A DNA stretch of 50,090 bases from assembly GCA_902500805.1 (NCBI GenBank), contig CABVSA010000022.1, positions 1-50,090 of the forward strand. The letters run 5' to 3'. Under the pieces are notes generated by a model. It was not told the DNA's origin and made no database searches. It saw nothing but the letters and a program-made list of their open reading frames with translations. The stretch's first letter is position 1. The number at the start of each line of letters is the position of its first letter. Below are positions 33,997-42,505 of this stretch, piece by piece. Position numbers and translations under genes: made by a program. The stretch comes from an uncultured Nitrospira sp. GTDB lineage: Bacteria > Nitrospirota > Nitrospiria > Nitrospirales > Nitrospiraceae.

Positions 33997-34119
33997 CCGG
34001 ATACTCAAACAGGCGGTCAGCAAGGCCGCAGCGAGCGAAGGCGCGAGTCGTACGTCTCTATGTACGTCGAGCGTCTGAGTGAAGCGAGAACGAAGCGGAC
34101 GGCCTGTTTCAGTATCCGG
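33997..34119. repeat. Dispersed palindromic repeat, copy 2 (inverted relative to copy 1)
   Basis: 123 bp with terminal arms CCGGATACTCAAACAGGC (33997-34014) and GCCTGTTTCAGTATCCGG (34102-34119), one mismatch. Inside, AGCAAGGCCGCAGCGAGCGA and the later TCTGAG-GA-GCGAGAAC stretch match the reverse complement of copy 1. The arms differ from copy 1, while the core is shared. It ends two bases from the speB stop. Confidence 0.85.
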
Positions 34120-34120
34120 C

Positions 34121-35053
34121 TCAATGGACGCGACGACCGGCCTTGATGCGGCCGAGCATACGGTAGATCAACCGCGCAATGGAAAATTGCGGCGCGACAA
34201 ATCCCTCAATGGGGGCGATCTCGCTGATATCCATCCCCACGATCCCTGGCCCGTTTGCCAGAGCCGTGATGAGATTGAGGGTGTCGTACCAGCCAAGCCC
34301 CCCAGGTTCTGGAGTGCCCAAGGCCGGAATAATCGACGCATCCAGGCCATCGCAATCGAACGTCAGGTACACCGGCGTTCGGCAGGCCGCAACGACGTCA
34401 GGAATCCACTTCGCCGCCTTCCCCTCGTAAGGACCGGATGGGTCGAGGATGGTTGCCGCAAAGAACGTCTTGATTCGGTCGGTCGCGTCGATACGAGCGA
34501 CCTCTTCAGAACTAATCGATCGGATCCCCACCTGCACGAGCGGTAATCCGTCATCCACCACTCGCGCCATGACACTGGCATGACTGAACGGATTGTCCTG
34601 ATACGCCTCACGCAGATCGCCATGGGCGTCGATCTGCAGCACCGTCATCTGCGGATATCGCTTGGCATGGGCGCGAATCGCACCCAACGCACCGGTGTGT
34701 TCCCCCGTCAGGGTGACCAGAAACCGTCCGGATCCGACATGCGGTGACACAAACGCCTCAATCGCATCGACGGCAGCGCGATCGACCTTACCGTTCAACT
34801 CCAACGGAGATGCCGTGGCCACGCCACCCCATTCTCGATAGGGCTCGCATCGCAGTTGTTCATCGTAGAATTCCACCTGAGCAGAGGCTTCTAGGATCGC
34901 GGAGGGGCCATGGTCTGAACCACGGATGTAGCTGGAGGTGTGCTCATAGGGAGCCGGCAGGACGTAGACACCCGCATGGTCCGGATGGCACCAGGGTTCG
35001 TCGATCCCTAGAAAGTTGCGATCCGGTCCTTCCCAACCAACAGGAAGCGTCAT
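34121..35053 (-). CDS. speB: Agmatinase (ureohydrolase family)
   Basis: 310 aa from the ATG at 35053 (AAGGGAAAG ribosome site). Upstream in-frame codons overlap the decarboxylase and are not used. Metal ligands of the arginase/agmatinase fold are seen: GEHTGALGAI (H), VLQIDAHGDLREAYQ (D-x-H-x-D) and YLTFDCDGLDASIIP (D-x-D), where two Mn2+ bind. YEHTSSYIRGSDHGPSAILE is the usual N-terminal substrate region. It hydrolyses agmatine to putrescine and urea. It is the last gene of the cluster, just downstream of the pyruvoyl arginine decarboxylase that makes its substrate. A repeat lies right after its stop. Confidence 0.93.
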   Translation of the reverse strand: MTLPVGWEGPDRNFLGIDEPWCHPDHAGVYVLPAPYEHTSSYIRGSDHGPSAILEASAQVEFYDEQLRCEPYREWGGVATASPLELNGKVDRAAVDAIEAFVSPHVGSGRFLVTLTGEHTGALGAIRAHAKRYPQMTVLQIDAHGDLREAYQDNPFSHASVMARVVDDGLPLVQVGIRSISSEEVARIDATDRIKTFFAATILDPSGPYEGKAAKWIPDVVAACRTPVYLTFDCDGLDASIIPALGTPEPGGLGWYDTLNLITALANGPGIVGMDISEIAPIEGFVAPQFSIARLIYRMLGRIKAGRRVH

Positions 35054-35118
35054 GCTGATCTTTCCCTTCGTGGGGTGAGCGGCCGAAGCGTACCCATGCA
35101 GGCGAACCCCACAGCCAT

Positions 35119-35691
35119 TTACCGGCGAGGACGAGAGGGCACGTTTTCCGGTGGGATAAACACGGCCAGCGCAATGACCGTCGTCCACTTGCCCTTCTTC
35201 CCGACGGCCGACTGGGTGATATTCAACGTCTGCACGATCTTCCCACCCATCTTGAACACCTGTTCTCGCTCTTTCCAGGCAACATTGGGATCGAACTCGA
35301 CGCCTAAGGTCGTGGCTAACATCTGTGCCGCCAAGTCTTCGGTGTATTCTCCCGTCTCTTCATCCGTCTCGCCGTGGGCATGGTGCTCGGACAGATATCC
35401 GTACGTCCCGCGGTCGGTCGGCTTGGCGAGCCCCACAGACGCCGACACCAGTTGGTTCCGTTCATTGGTTTCGGATCGGGCCATGACACAAAAGGTGATT
35501 TCGCCTGGCTTCAGCAGTTGCTCACCGCGCTTTCGGGGGATGATCTTGCAGTGCGGCGGAAGGATGGAGGACACGCTGACCAGGTTGCAGTACGCCACAC
35601 CGGCGCTGCGCAACGCCTCTTCGAAGGAGGCCAGCTTTTCCTTGTGGACTCCCACCCCTCTCGTGAGAAACATATGCGTAGGTACCATCAT
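35119..35691 (-). CDS. Pyruvoyl-dependent arginine decarboxylase
   Basis: 190 aa. Tandem ATG codons at 35691 and 35688 follow GGGGAG directly; the second gives the normal [20 protein letters not shown] start. The precursor self-cleaves at the serine in [14 protein letters not shown] (V-S-S) to give beta and alpha chains with an N-terminal pyruvoyl group. Later [20 protein letters not shown] and [14 protein letters not shown] are family stretches. It decarboxylates arginine to agmatine without PLP. The product feeds the next gene, agmatinase. In other bacteria this enzyme occurs without a PLP decarboxylase, and no speA is seen here. Confidence 0.93.
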   Translation of the reverse strand: MMVPTHMFLTRGVGVHKEKLASFEEALRSAGVAYCNLVSVSSILPPHCKIIPRKRGEQLLKPGEITFCVMARSETNERNQLVSASVGLAKPTDRGTYGYLSEHHAHGETDEETGEYTEDLAAQMLATTLGVEFDPNVAWKEREQVFKMGGKIVQTLNITQSAVGKKGKWTTVIALAVFIPPENVPSRPRR

Positions 35692-35844
35692 CTCCCCTTT
35701 CGTCCGGCTATCAGCCTTTCTGGTTGTTCGGATTGTATTGCGTGACGGGCGTGCTAGCGGTCGGCCTGAGACACAGATGGCTCCGTACCACCGCGTGTAT
35801 CGGGCGTTTGTTGTAGCAAGATTGGGCCGGCTTCGCAATATCTT

Positions 35845-37299
35845 CTAGACACTTTTTTCGGATGGATGAGGCGGTTCCTTGAGGTTCATGATGAGCATCC
35901 TGGGTTCGGTCATATCCTCGATCGCGGCACGGACGCCTTCGCGCCCCAACCCCGAATCCTTCACGCCGCCGTAGGGCATATGGTCCGCCCGGAACGTCGG
36001 AATTTCGTTCGCCAAGACGGCTCCGACTTCAAGATGACGAAACGCGTAAAAAATCTTGTTGATGTCCTGGGTAAAAATACCAGCCTGCAATCCAAAGTCC
36101 GATTGATTGAGCAACGCCACGGCCTCGCTGAGCTGGCGATAGGGCGTCACGGTCACGACCGGTCCGAACACCTCTCGACAGGAGACTTTCATCTCAGGCT
36201 TCACATTCCCCAATACCGTGGCCTCCACCAACGATCCGATCCGTTTCCCACCCAAGAGCAGGCGGGCCCCGTCCGCCATCGCTTCGCCGATCCAACTCTC
36301 CACTCGTTGCGCGGCGGCTTGATCGATGAGAGGCCCGATGGTCGTCGTCTCCTCGGCAGGATCACCGAGTTTGAGCCGAGCCACATGCATAAGAAGTTTG
36401 GTCGTAAACGCGTCGACAACGGCCTGATGCACGTACACCCGCTGCACCGAAATGCAGGTCTGGCCGGCATACCCGAACCCGCCTGCGGCGCAGCGCTGCG
36501 CCGCCAGTTCCAAGTCGGCATCCGGTTCGATCACTACGCCTGCGTTGCCGCCGAGTTCGAGCGTGACTTTTTTCTTCCCACATTTGGCCTTCAACATCCA
36601 GCCCACCGACACACTGCCGGTGAAACTCAGCAGTTTGAACCGAGGATCGATCACCATCCGTTCGGCAAGGGTGTTGTCGCAGGGCACGACATTCAGTCCA
36701 CCTGGAGGCACGCCCGCTTCGAGCGCGATCTCGCCGAGCAGCAGAGCCGTCAGCGGCGTCTGCGGGGCCGGTTTGATCAGAATCGGATTCCCCGCTGCGA
36801 GTGCCGGCGCCACCTTGTGCGCCACCAGATTCAGGGGAAAGTTGAAGGGAGTGATGCCGAGAATCGGACCGATCGGGAACCGGCGAACCATGCCGAGATG
36901 GGTGTCAAAGCCCGGCGTCCAATCGAGCGGTACCACCTCACCCGCAATCCGCCGCGACTCCTCGGCCGCCACGGTGAACGTCTGGATGGCGCGACTGACT
37001 TCCCGCCTGGCATCACTGATCGGCTTCCCCGCCTCGGCCGTGATGGTCTGCGCACACTCATCTCGCCGTCGGTAGAGCAACGCAGCGATCTGCTGAAGGA
37101 TGTTATACCGGGCATGTCCCGGCAACTGCGCCATGACCGCCGCCGAACCGGACGTCGATGCGACGGCCTCTTCGACATCGGACTCGGTGGCTTGCGCAAC
37201 CTGAGCCACGGATTTTCCGGTGAACGGATCGACGACCGGAGTCGCGACCGCACCCTGTCTCCACTGGCCATGAACGAGAAATGGACGGGATTCCTGCAC
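35845..37299 (-). CDS. NAD(P)-dependent aldehyde dehydrogenase
   Basis: 484 aa from a GTG at 37299, giving VQESRPFLVHGQWRQG, the usual ALDH start. An ATG at 37410 would add residues that only mirror the zinc-ribbon gene in another frame. An ATT at 37341 overlaps that gene's stop. ALDH motifs are complete: ITPFNFPLNLVAHKVAPALA, LIKPAPQTPLTALLL, FTGSVSVG, catalytic Glu in VTLELGGN, catalytic Cys in GYAGQTCISVQRVY, and VFGPVVTVTPY. Close relatives include lactaldehyde, succinate-semialdehyde and GAPN-type enzymes; substrate cannot be fixed. In this cluster an aminoaldehyde from polyamine turnover is one possibility. Confidence 0.87.
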   Translation of the reverse strand: MQESRPFLVHGQWRQGAVATPVVDPFTGKSVAQVAQATESDVEEAVASTSGSAAVMAQLPGHARYNILQQIAALLYRRRDECAQTITAEAGKPISDARREVSRAIQTFTVAAEESRRIAGEVVPLDWTPGFDTHLGMVRRFPIGPILGITPFNFPLNLVAHKVAPALAAGNPILIKPAPQTPLTALLLGEIALEAGVPPGGLNVVPCDNTLAERMVIDPRFKLLSFTGSVSVGWMLKAKCGKKKVTLELGGNAGVVIEPDADLELAAQRCAAGGFGYAGQTCISVQRVYVHQAVVDAFTTKLLMHVARLKLGDPAEETTTIGPLIDQAAAQRVESWIGEAMADGARLLLGGKRIGSLVEATVLGNVKPEMKVSCREVFGPVVTVTPYRQLSEAVALLNQSDFGLQAGIFTQDINKIFYAFRHLEVGAVLANEIPTFRADHMPYGGVKDSGLGREGVRAAIEDMTEPRMLIMNLKEPPHPSEKSV

Positions 37300-37336
37300 A
37301 GGAAGATTCGCTGGAGTCTCTTGGCTGAGGGTGGTA

Positions 37337-37609
37337 TTAATCCGCCGCTTCCACCGACGCAGCCGTTTCGGCTGCCGGTTGCACAATCGCAGCTGCCTCC
37401 TCTGCGGCAATGGCCTTGGCGATCAGCTCTTCCGTCCCCCAATCACGAATCGCCTCCAAGGTAAACCCCTCGTAGGTCGAGACGCCGTGACAGGACGGAC
37501 AATCCGGCATCGGAACTTTTCGATAAAAGACTTCCGTGAGGCATGACATGCACACCCAGAAGTCATCATCGCGATGAGAGACCGGCCAGAACGATTGCAT
37601 CGAAGCCAT
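37337..37609 (-). CDS. Small zinc-ribbon protein
   Basis: 90 aa. Two CxxC knuckles, FWVCMSCLTEV and MPDCPSCHGVST, 16 residues apart, should bind one zinc. The C-terminal half is an Ala-Glu-rich helix (ELIAKAIAAEEAAAIV). Function is unknown; such ribbons are often rubrerythrin- or adaptor-like. It lies immediately upstream of the ALDH gene. Its stop TAA overlaps a potential ATT initiation codon of that gene, so coupling is possible. Confidence 0.75.
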   Translation of the reverse strand: MASMQSFWPVSHRDDDFWVCMSCLTEVFYRKVPMPDCPSCHGVSTYEGFTLEAIRDWGTEELIAKAIAAEEAAAIVQPAAETAASVEAAD

Positions 37610-37700
37610 AGGGATACCTCTCCCTTATATGATACAGAGGACTATCGCACCTGAGTACCGATGTCAACCCTAGCCCACATTATTCAGCCGCACACTGCTG

Positions 37701-38342
37701 CTACTTTTTGCCGTTCGCCAACAACCGATCGATCTCTTCCGCGAACATCTCGAAGGGAAATGCGCCCGGAATAGCCACGGCTGGTTCTTTTTCCGTCGGC
37801 TCCGTCGCCGTCCGCACCAGGATGAACCCAGGGGTTCCATGAAACCCCCACTGATTGGCTTCCTGGCGGTCCTCGAAAATCGCTTTCGTAAACCGCCCAT
37901 CGCTCATGCACCGTTCGAAGGCGGTTTGATCCAGACTCAATGTCGCTGCATGTCGCCGATACACCTGTTTGTCCAGCTGTCCTCCTTCGGAAAACAACCG
38001 GTCATGCATCGCCCAATACTGGCCCTGCTCACCGGCACATCGTGCCGCCGTCGCCGCATCGAGTCCCGTCCCTTGGTCGCCCCGCGGAAAATCTCGATAC
38101 ATGAATCGCACTTTCCCCGTATCAACGTACCGCGCCTGAATTCGCGGCCACGTCTGTTTGAAGAACTTCAAACAAAACCCGCAGGTAAAATCCGAGTATT
38201 CGATCAGCGTGACCGGGGCATTGGCTTGCCCCCTCATCCGCAGATCAGTCTCACCCGAAGTTGCGGCAGAAACCGGCACCGCCCATAAGAGCATGCCCCC
38301 GATGACGGCCAGACACACCCGTTGTCCCATCGACCAGATCAT
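37701..38342 (-). CDS. Exported DsbA/thioredoxin-like oxidoreductase
   Basis: 213 aa from the ATG at 38342, which overlaps the stop of the preceding deoxyhypusine-synthase-like gene (ATGA). Longer in-frame starts lie inside that gene. Signal peptide is MGQRVCLAVIGGMLLWAVP ending SAA. The thioredoxin-fold domain has the redox motif in EYSDFTCGFCLKFFKQTWP (CGFC), with FMYRDFPRGDQGTGLDAA, and the cis-Pro region WGFHGTPGFILV. It is of the DsbA-like Thioredoxin_4 type, acting in the periplasm to make or shuffle disulfides. Why it should be coupled to polyamine genes is unclear. Confidence 0.88.
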   Translation of the reverse strand: MIWSMGQRVCLAVIGGMLLWAVPVSAATSGETDLRMRGQANAPVTLIEYSDFTCGFCLKFFKQTWPRIQARYVDTGKVRFMYRDFPRGDQGTGLDAATAARCAGEQGQYWAMHDRLFSEGGQLDKQVYRRHAATLSLDQTAFERCMSDGRFTKAIFEDRQEANQWGFHGTPGFILVRTATEPTEKEPAVAIPGAFPFEMFAEEIDRLLANGKK

Positions 38343-39445
38343 GAACCGCGCACCACCCCGGCTTTTTTTCGTTCCAGCAGGCCCATCATCAGCAACGGCC
38401 ACACGACGGTGGCATCGCTCAAGACTTCGGCGAATCGCCCACCGTCTTTCGGCGCCACAAATTTCCCCCAGGAGAGCCCTTCCTGATACGTACAGCCACT
38501 GAGCCCCCCCCAATAGTCCGGTTCGGGACAAATTCTCACGCCATAGTGAAATCGAGGCGGTGTCACGTTCAGCCCTAACCGAAGGTTGCCCACTTCAACA
38601 TAGGGGCCGACTTGTTGCGCCCAGTTGCGTGGCACACCGCCACCGATCGTAAAAATTCCCCGTCGCTTCGCGGAGAGCATGTGGTCGGCATAGCTATTCA
38701 GGTCGAGGTACGGATTAAATGCCGGGTGGTATTGCAGAATCGTCTGCAAGATCCCCAGATCACCATTCTGATCGCCCCGTGAACGAGCTTGCTCGACTTG
38801 CCGCGCCATCGCCAAGGTTCCGATATCCAGTCCCACCTCTGAATCCGTAAAGGCTGGAATGTACACCGGTACATTTTTCAGGTAGGCACTTTTCAGAATG
38901 CCGTCACCATGCAGTTCTTCCGCCAACGTCTTTCCAAGTTCTCTCGTGATCACGTGCGACGACAGCGGCCGATCCTGATCCAGGCGCTTCAGCGTCTGCG
39001 CCACGACATGCTCAACATAGTTTAAATTGGCTTCCATCTCTAGCGTGTCGTAGACGCGGTTGTACCCCTTCTTGAACAACTCCTCGTCGCTCATCGACGG
39101 GTCGTGCCGATAATGCGTCTTTCCGACGGACTCGCTCAGGCCATGCGCCATGAGCGCGCCGGTCGAGATGATGCACTGCACCATTCCCTCATCGATCATC
39201 TTGGTGATGATCTTCCCCATCTTGGCGATGGTCATCGCACCGGACAACGTCATCACGACCTTGCACTCAGGGTCTTCGATCATCGCCGAGAGCACCTCGA
39301 AGGCCGTCCCCACGTGCCGTCCACCGAAGGCCGTCTTTCCCATCGCCTCCAGCAGCTCACCGAACGAAGAAATCTTGTCGGGATCCAGCGGCTCGAGCGC
39401 CTCTAATCCGTCTTTGGCTCCATCACGAAACTCACGTGCATACAT
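38339..39445 (-). CDS. Deoxyhypusine-synthase-like protein (DS family)
   Basis: 368 aa from the ATG at 39445 (GAGGG seven bases upstream; a GTG at 39475 is also in frame). Motifs of the deoxyhypusine synthase fold: VVMTLSGAMTIAKMGKIITK, VPVYIPAFTDSEVGLDIGTL, IFTIGGGVPRNWAQQVGPYV (NAD site) and GLSWGKFVAPKDGGRF. The last holds the lysine equivalent to the one that forms the enzyme-butylimine intermediate. Bacteria have no eIF5A, so a different acceptor is expected. Some bacterial members make homospermidine from putrescine, or act on other amines. It is first in a cluster with arginine decarboxylase and agmatinase, which supply putrescine, so a homospermidine-type role is a reasonable inference. 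Confidence 0.88.
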   Translation of the reverse strand: MYAREFRDGAKDGLEALEPLDPDKISSFGELLEAMGKTAFGGRHVGTAFEVLSAMIEDPECKVVMTLSGAMTIAKMGKIITKMIDEGMVQCIISTGALMAHGLSESVGKTHYRHDPSMSDEELFKKGYNRVYDTLEMEANLNYVEHVVAQTLKRLDQDRPLSSHVITRELGKTLAEELHGDGILKSAYLKNVPVYIPAFTDSEVGLDIGTLAMARQVEQARSRGDQNGDLGILQTILQYHPAFNPYLDLNSYADHMLSAKRRGIFTIGGGVPRNWAQQVGPYVEVGNLRLGLNVTPPRFHYGVRICPEPDYWGGLSGCTYQEGLSWGKFVAPKDGGRFAEVLSDATVVWPLLMMGLLERKKAGVVRGS

Positions 39446-39801
39446 AAGACAACCCTCTACAGCTACCCGAACCATTCTCTGATGTGGATTCGTTTATACA
39501 CAACCCTGAATAGAGGCGTCAATGAATGTTGCGGGCGGATTCTCACTGCTTGACTGCTCGGAGAGAACGGTCCAGCAGCCGGAAAGATATCTTATCCTAC
39601 TGAACTCTCATTACAGCAAATTTTGAACGCCCCCGCCCATCCACCCTCTCCCGCAAGCCTGGATGCAAGCGAGCCAGGGCCGATTCGGAAGGAAACACCG
39701 GGCAAGAGAACGCGCTCCACTCACACTGCCGACGAGATACGCCCTGAGTGCCGGCAGACACGCCGGGCGTCTCTGCATACTCCAGGTCATTCAGCCACGC
39801 G
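39446..39801. other. 356-base intergenic region, no gene supported
   Basis: The region lies between the start of the deoxyhypusine-synthase-like gene and the end of the exported protein gene at 39802. The proximal part holds GAGGG at the synthase start and probably its promoter. A 60-codon plus-strand reading frame (39623-39805) has Pro/Arg/Thr-rich, low-information sequence and no family motif. No convincing hairpin or repeat was found by eye. Confidence 0.5.
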
Positions 39802-40488
39802 CTAAAATAACGGCTTCTTCCCGCCTGCCTTGCTGATGGCGTGACTCAGAGCTTTCGACAGGCTCTCTGCGGCCGCTGCATCGCAGACCGGAAGCGAGAG
39901 CTCCCCTTTCTTTTCCCCCGGTTTGTCCTTTGGCGCACGGTCCTCATACACGAGCTCCTCCAGGTTTGTGACCACCAATCGGCCGGTTTTGAGTTCGTGC
40001 ATCGGCTTCCCCGGTATCAAGAGCGTTGCCACCCATTCAGTCACACAGGCCGCACGTGTGCAGCGCAGCCGAACGCCGTAGAGGTTCGTTCCTTCTCCTT
40101 CTCGCTCGGAGCTGACGTCGGGAGACATGGCGCGCAAGTCAAACTCCTGAACTTTTTCCACCGGCGTTTGGAGATCAAGGGCCCCGCCGAATCGCATCCG
40201 CTCATTGAGCCTTGTAATGAGTTGGAGGCCGGAGGGAGGCCGAACCACCACATCGACCTTGGCCGTTCGATCCAACTGCCAGGGCGCCCCGTCCTTCGGA
40301 GCCATCCGTTGCAGCCCGCTGCGCATGGTCGAGCAGGCTTCCCACATATCTTTGATAAACCCCATTGTCTCGTCCAACGACGGCCCATCGGCACTCGGGG
40401 GGTTGCTTGACTCGGCCCATCCAGTCGGCAGGCTTATTACGAGGGTGAGAAGCCCGACCACGAGACCTGGGACGAGCCACTTCAGCAT
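39802..40488 (-). CDS. Exported protein of unknown function
   Basis: 228 aa from the ATG at 40488, which starts the signal peptide MLKWLVPGLVVGLLTLVISL ending GWA-ES. In-frame codons further upstream are not part of it. The mature protein has WEACSTMRSGLQRMAPKDG, a beta-rich centre with LRCTRAACVTEWVATLLIPG (a CxxxxxC pair, perhaps a disulfide) and a charged C-terminus PKDKPGEKKGELSLPVCDAA. No family recognised. Likely periplasmic. Confidence 0.7.
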   Translation of the reverse strand: MLKWLVPGLVVGLLTLVISLPTGWAESSNPPSADGPSLDETMGFIKDMWEACSTMRSGLQRMAPKDGAPWQLDRTAKVDVVVRPPSGLQLITRLNERMRFGGALDLQTPVEKVQEFDLRAMSPDVSSEREGEGTNLYGVRLRCTRAACVTEWVATLLIPGKPMHELKTGRLVVTNLEELVYEDRAPKDKPGEKKGELSLPVCDAAAAESLSKALSHAISKAGGKKPLF

Positions 40489-40783
40489 CACGCCGATCCC
40501 TCGACTGTGCAGGATAGTTTTTGAACCTACCATGGTGGGAAAGTGTATCCTGTCGCTGAGAGTCATTTCCAGTTCAGACCATCCACGGAGGACAAAACTC
40601 ACGGGTGGGTGCGAGCTGGGAGTGGAGCTACGAAGCCAGGTTGTTGAAGCGGCAGGCTCTCACCACGTGCACCGGAGAAGAAGTAACAAGCGGGATACTG
40701 TTCTCTGCGGGCACCATATCCGAAAAAGCACCAAGCGATCACCAAACTTCCGTGCCATCCGACCGGTGATTGTCCTCAGTTCT

Positions 40784-41347
40784 TCATCGTTTCGTCTGTA
40801 ACTCCACGTTGACGAGTTTTATTTCTGAGAGATCCGTGAGTCGCGGACACCACCGTGTGCCGGCCCGCCACAAAGCCGAGTCCAGTTGGTCGTAGACCGT
40901 CCCCGGGTGGTCGTAGTGAATTCCGTACGCATGCGAGGCCGCACATCGACAGGGGAACACGAATGACTTCGCCGAGTCATCCGCCTCCACCTCGAATCGT
41001 GTCACGGTCAAGTCAAAGGTGAGCCGGATCTTGAACCAACAGTGAGCATGATGGTCGTCGACCTGCATCGAGTGCTGATAGCACTGCAACACATCTCGAA
41101 CGGTCACCATGCTCAAGGACGTGTTCCCCGAGAACACCTCAGCTCGCTTGTCGAGCACCAAGGCTTTGGCGAGGGACAAGGCCTGTCCCACTTGGATCGG
41201 GTTCAGGAGGTCGAATGCCGACTCATAGATGACGATGTTGGGATGGACTTTGAATTCGCGCAGGGATCCACGCTTGGCCAATTCGAGGTTCCAATAAAAA
41301 TCCACGGCCTGGGACTCGCGGAAGCGAAAGGTCAGGAGGTTCATCAT
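40784..41347 (-). CDS. Conserved hypothetical protein
   Basis: 187 aa from ATG 41347 (tandem with 41344), with GAGGGG six bases before. An upstream in-frame ATG at 41506 lacks support. The sequence MMNLLTFRFRESQAVDFYWN begins a soluble protein. His/Asp-rich stretches (SMQVDDHHAHCWFKIR, ASHAYGIHYDHPGTVYDQL) could bind a metal. A PilZ-like or LytTR-like fold was considered but not supported. Function unknown. It lies downstream of tRNA-Glu on the same strand but behind that gene's terminator. Confidence 0.68.
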   Translation of the reverse strand: MMNLLTFRFRESQAVDFYWNLELAKRGSLREFKVHPNIVIYESAFDLLNPIQVGQALSLAKALVLDKRAEVFSGNTSLSMVTVRDVLQCYQHSMQVDDHHAHCWFKIRLTFDLTVTRFEVEADDSAKSFVFPCRCAASHAYGIHYDHPGTVYDQLDSALWRAGTRWCPRLTDLSEIKLVNVELQTKR

Positions 41348-41497
41348 ACAATCCCCCTCGCTCAGGGTCGCTTTGTCGGGCACGTTCGGGAACGTGTTCG
41401 GTGGCGGCTGCTCCACACCGCCCTTCTGCAACATTTTCAGCTGTTTCGTGTGACGGAAGCTTGAACGTGCCAGGCCTCCAGTGAAAGGAACGGTATC

Positions 41498-41522
41498 AAA
41501 AACCAAAACCCCGAAGGGTTTT
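41498..41522 (-). terminator. Terminator downstream of tRNA-Glu
   Basis: On the minus strand AAAACCC, loop TTCG, GGGTTTT form a short stem with a stable UUCG-type tetraloop. It is followed by GGTTTTTG. It lies about 60 bases after the tRNA 3' end and before the hypothetical gene at 40784-41347, so it can end the tRNA transcript. Confidence 0.65.
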
Positions 41523-41582
41523 CTCTGCGGCCATCACGTTCGAAAAGACGATAAAGAGGCCGCAGTACGAGCAAACTCGGTT

Positions 41583-41660
41583 TGGTGGTCCCAACGGGAT
41601 TCGAACCCGTGTTTAAGCCTTGAGAGGGCTCCGTCCTAGGCCAGGCTAGACGATGGGACC
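41583..41660 (-). tRNA. tRNA-Glu (anticodon CTC)
   Basis: 78 bases with the 3' CCA encoded in the gene. The acceptor stem is GGTCCCA / TGGGACC. The anticodon stem GAGCC / GGCTT surrounds the loop CTCTCAA, with CTC at the middle, which reads GAG (Glu). The T-arm ACGGG-TTCGAAT-CCCGT is canonical. The sequence CGTCTAG at the D-arm matches bacterial tRNA-Glu. It has its own promoter and terminator. Confidence 0.93.
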
Positions 41661-41683
41661 ATCCGAACCGGTCTGAAGGATGG

Positions 41684-41713
41684 ACGGTAGCACAAGCGGT
41701 TTTCCCTTTGCAA
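41684..41713 (-). promoter_or_regulatory. Candidate promoter of tRNA-Glu
   Basis: On the minus strand TTGCAA (41708-41713), an 18-base spacer and TACCGT (41684-41689). The expected transcript start is about 17 bases before the tRNA 5' end, a usual distance for short tRNA leaders. Confidence 0.45.
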
Positions 41714-41918
41714 CGAATCGCCGCCCCATCGGAAAGGGAGCCCTTTTGGATCTTCCCTGTAGGCCGTTTGCATGGGGCCATAATACCTGCCATTTCTACA
41801 TCGGACAAACTTGACAGAACAGGGCAGAACGCCTAGCCTGATGAGTGTTTTCACACTATTTCCTATGCTCTATACCTGCTTCACACGACCCATGGTCGTT
41901 GCGGTTCGAGGTTGCTAA

Positions 41919-42437
41919 ATGGGTGAGTCGGTGCCGGTTCACGGGACCGATCCGTTCTCCCGTTCGCCCTCCATGGGAGTGCTGTCCAAGCCGCGGCTCG
42001 AACTTCGCATCGGATCCAATATTTTTCGAAATACCAACGGCGTCGTCACGATTCACGGGAAAGAACAACTCGTCGTCGAACTCAAGCCGGAGCTCGGACA
42101 ACTCCTCATCACCCTCGATCTCTACAGCGAGCAGGGCGTTCGCATTGCGCACCTACGCCGGAACGTGCTGACGGTGAATGAACGCGGACGATTTGCCGTG
42201 GCGATGTCTCACGGTCAAACCTTACCGGCGATTCAGTTATCAGATCTGCGGTCCGGGGATCCTGCTCTCGAGGTCCATATGATGTCCGTGCACAGAGTGG
42301 ACCTCGTCTGTGGGAAACTGTTCTCGCACAAGGGTATGCCGGTGGAAATCACGCCGCACTATTGTCGAATCGGCTCCCACACGACGCTCTTTGGAGAGAT
42401 CCTGGACATGCGCGGCGGCCCCGCCATCCTCGGCTGA
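41919..42437 (+). CDS. Conserved hypothetical protein
   Basis: 172 aa. After a short polar start it reads as a beta-sheet protein: LELRIGSNIFRNTNGVVTIH, KEQLVVELKPELGQLLITLD and VRIAHLRRNVLTVNERGRFA. The C-terminal part includes HMMSVHRVDLVCGKLFSHKG and TPHYCRIGSHTTLFGEILDM. No family was recognised. It is followed after 68 bases by another beta-rich protein gene on the same strand. Confidence 0.7.
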   Translation: MGESVPVHGTDPFSRSPSMGVLSKPRLELRIGSNIFRNTNGVVTIHGKEQLVVELKPELGQLLITLDLYSEQGVRIAHLRRNVLTVNERGRFAVAMSHGQTLPAIQLSDLRSGDPALEVHMMSVHRVDLVCGKLFSHKGMPVEITPHYCRIGSHTTLFGEILDMRGGPAILG

Positions 42438-42505
42438 CAGGATTGACCGAACAGACGATCAAAAACCGTTTTGCCCTCTCCCCCTCTTTTCTCTAGAATA
42501 GAACG

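Noticed and set aside
39623..39805. 60-codon plus-strand frame in the gap after the deoxyhypusine-synthase-like gene
   Set aside because: Pro, Arg and Thr rich with no family match, no clear ribosome site, and it runs into the convergent gene at 39802.
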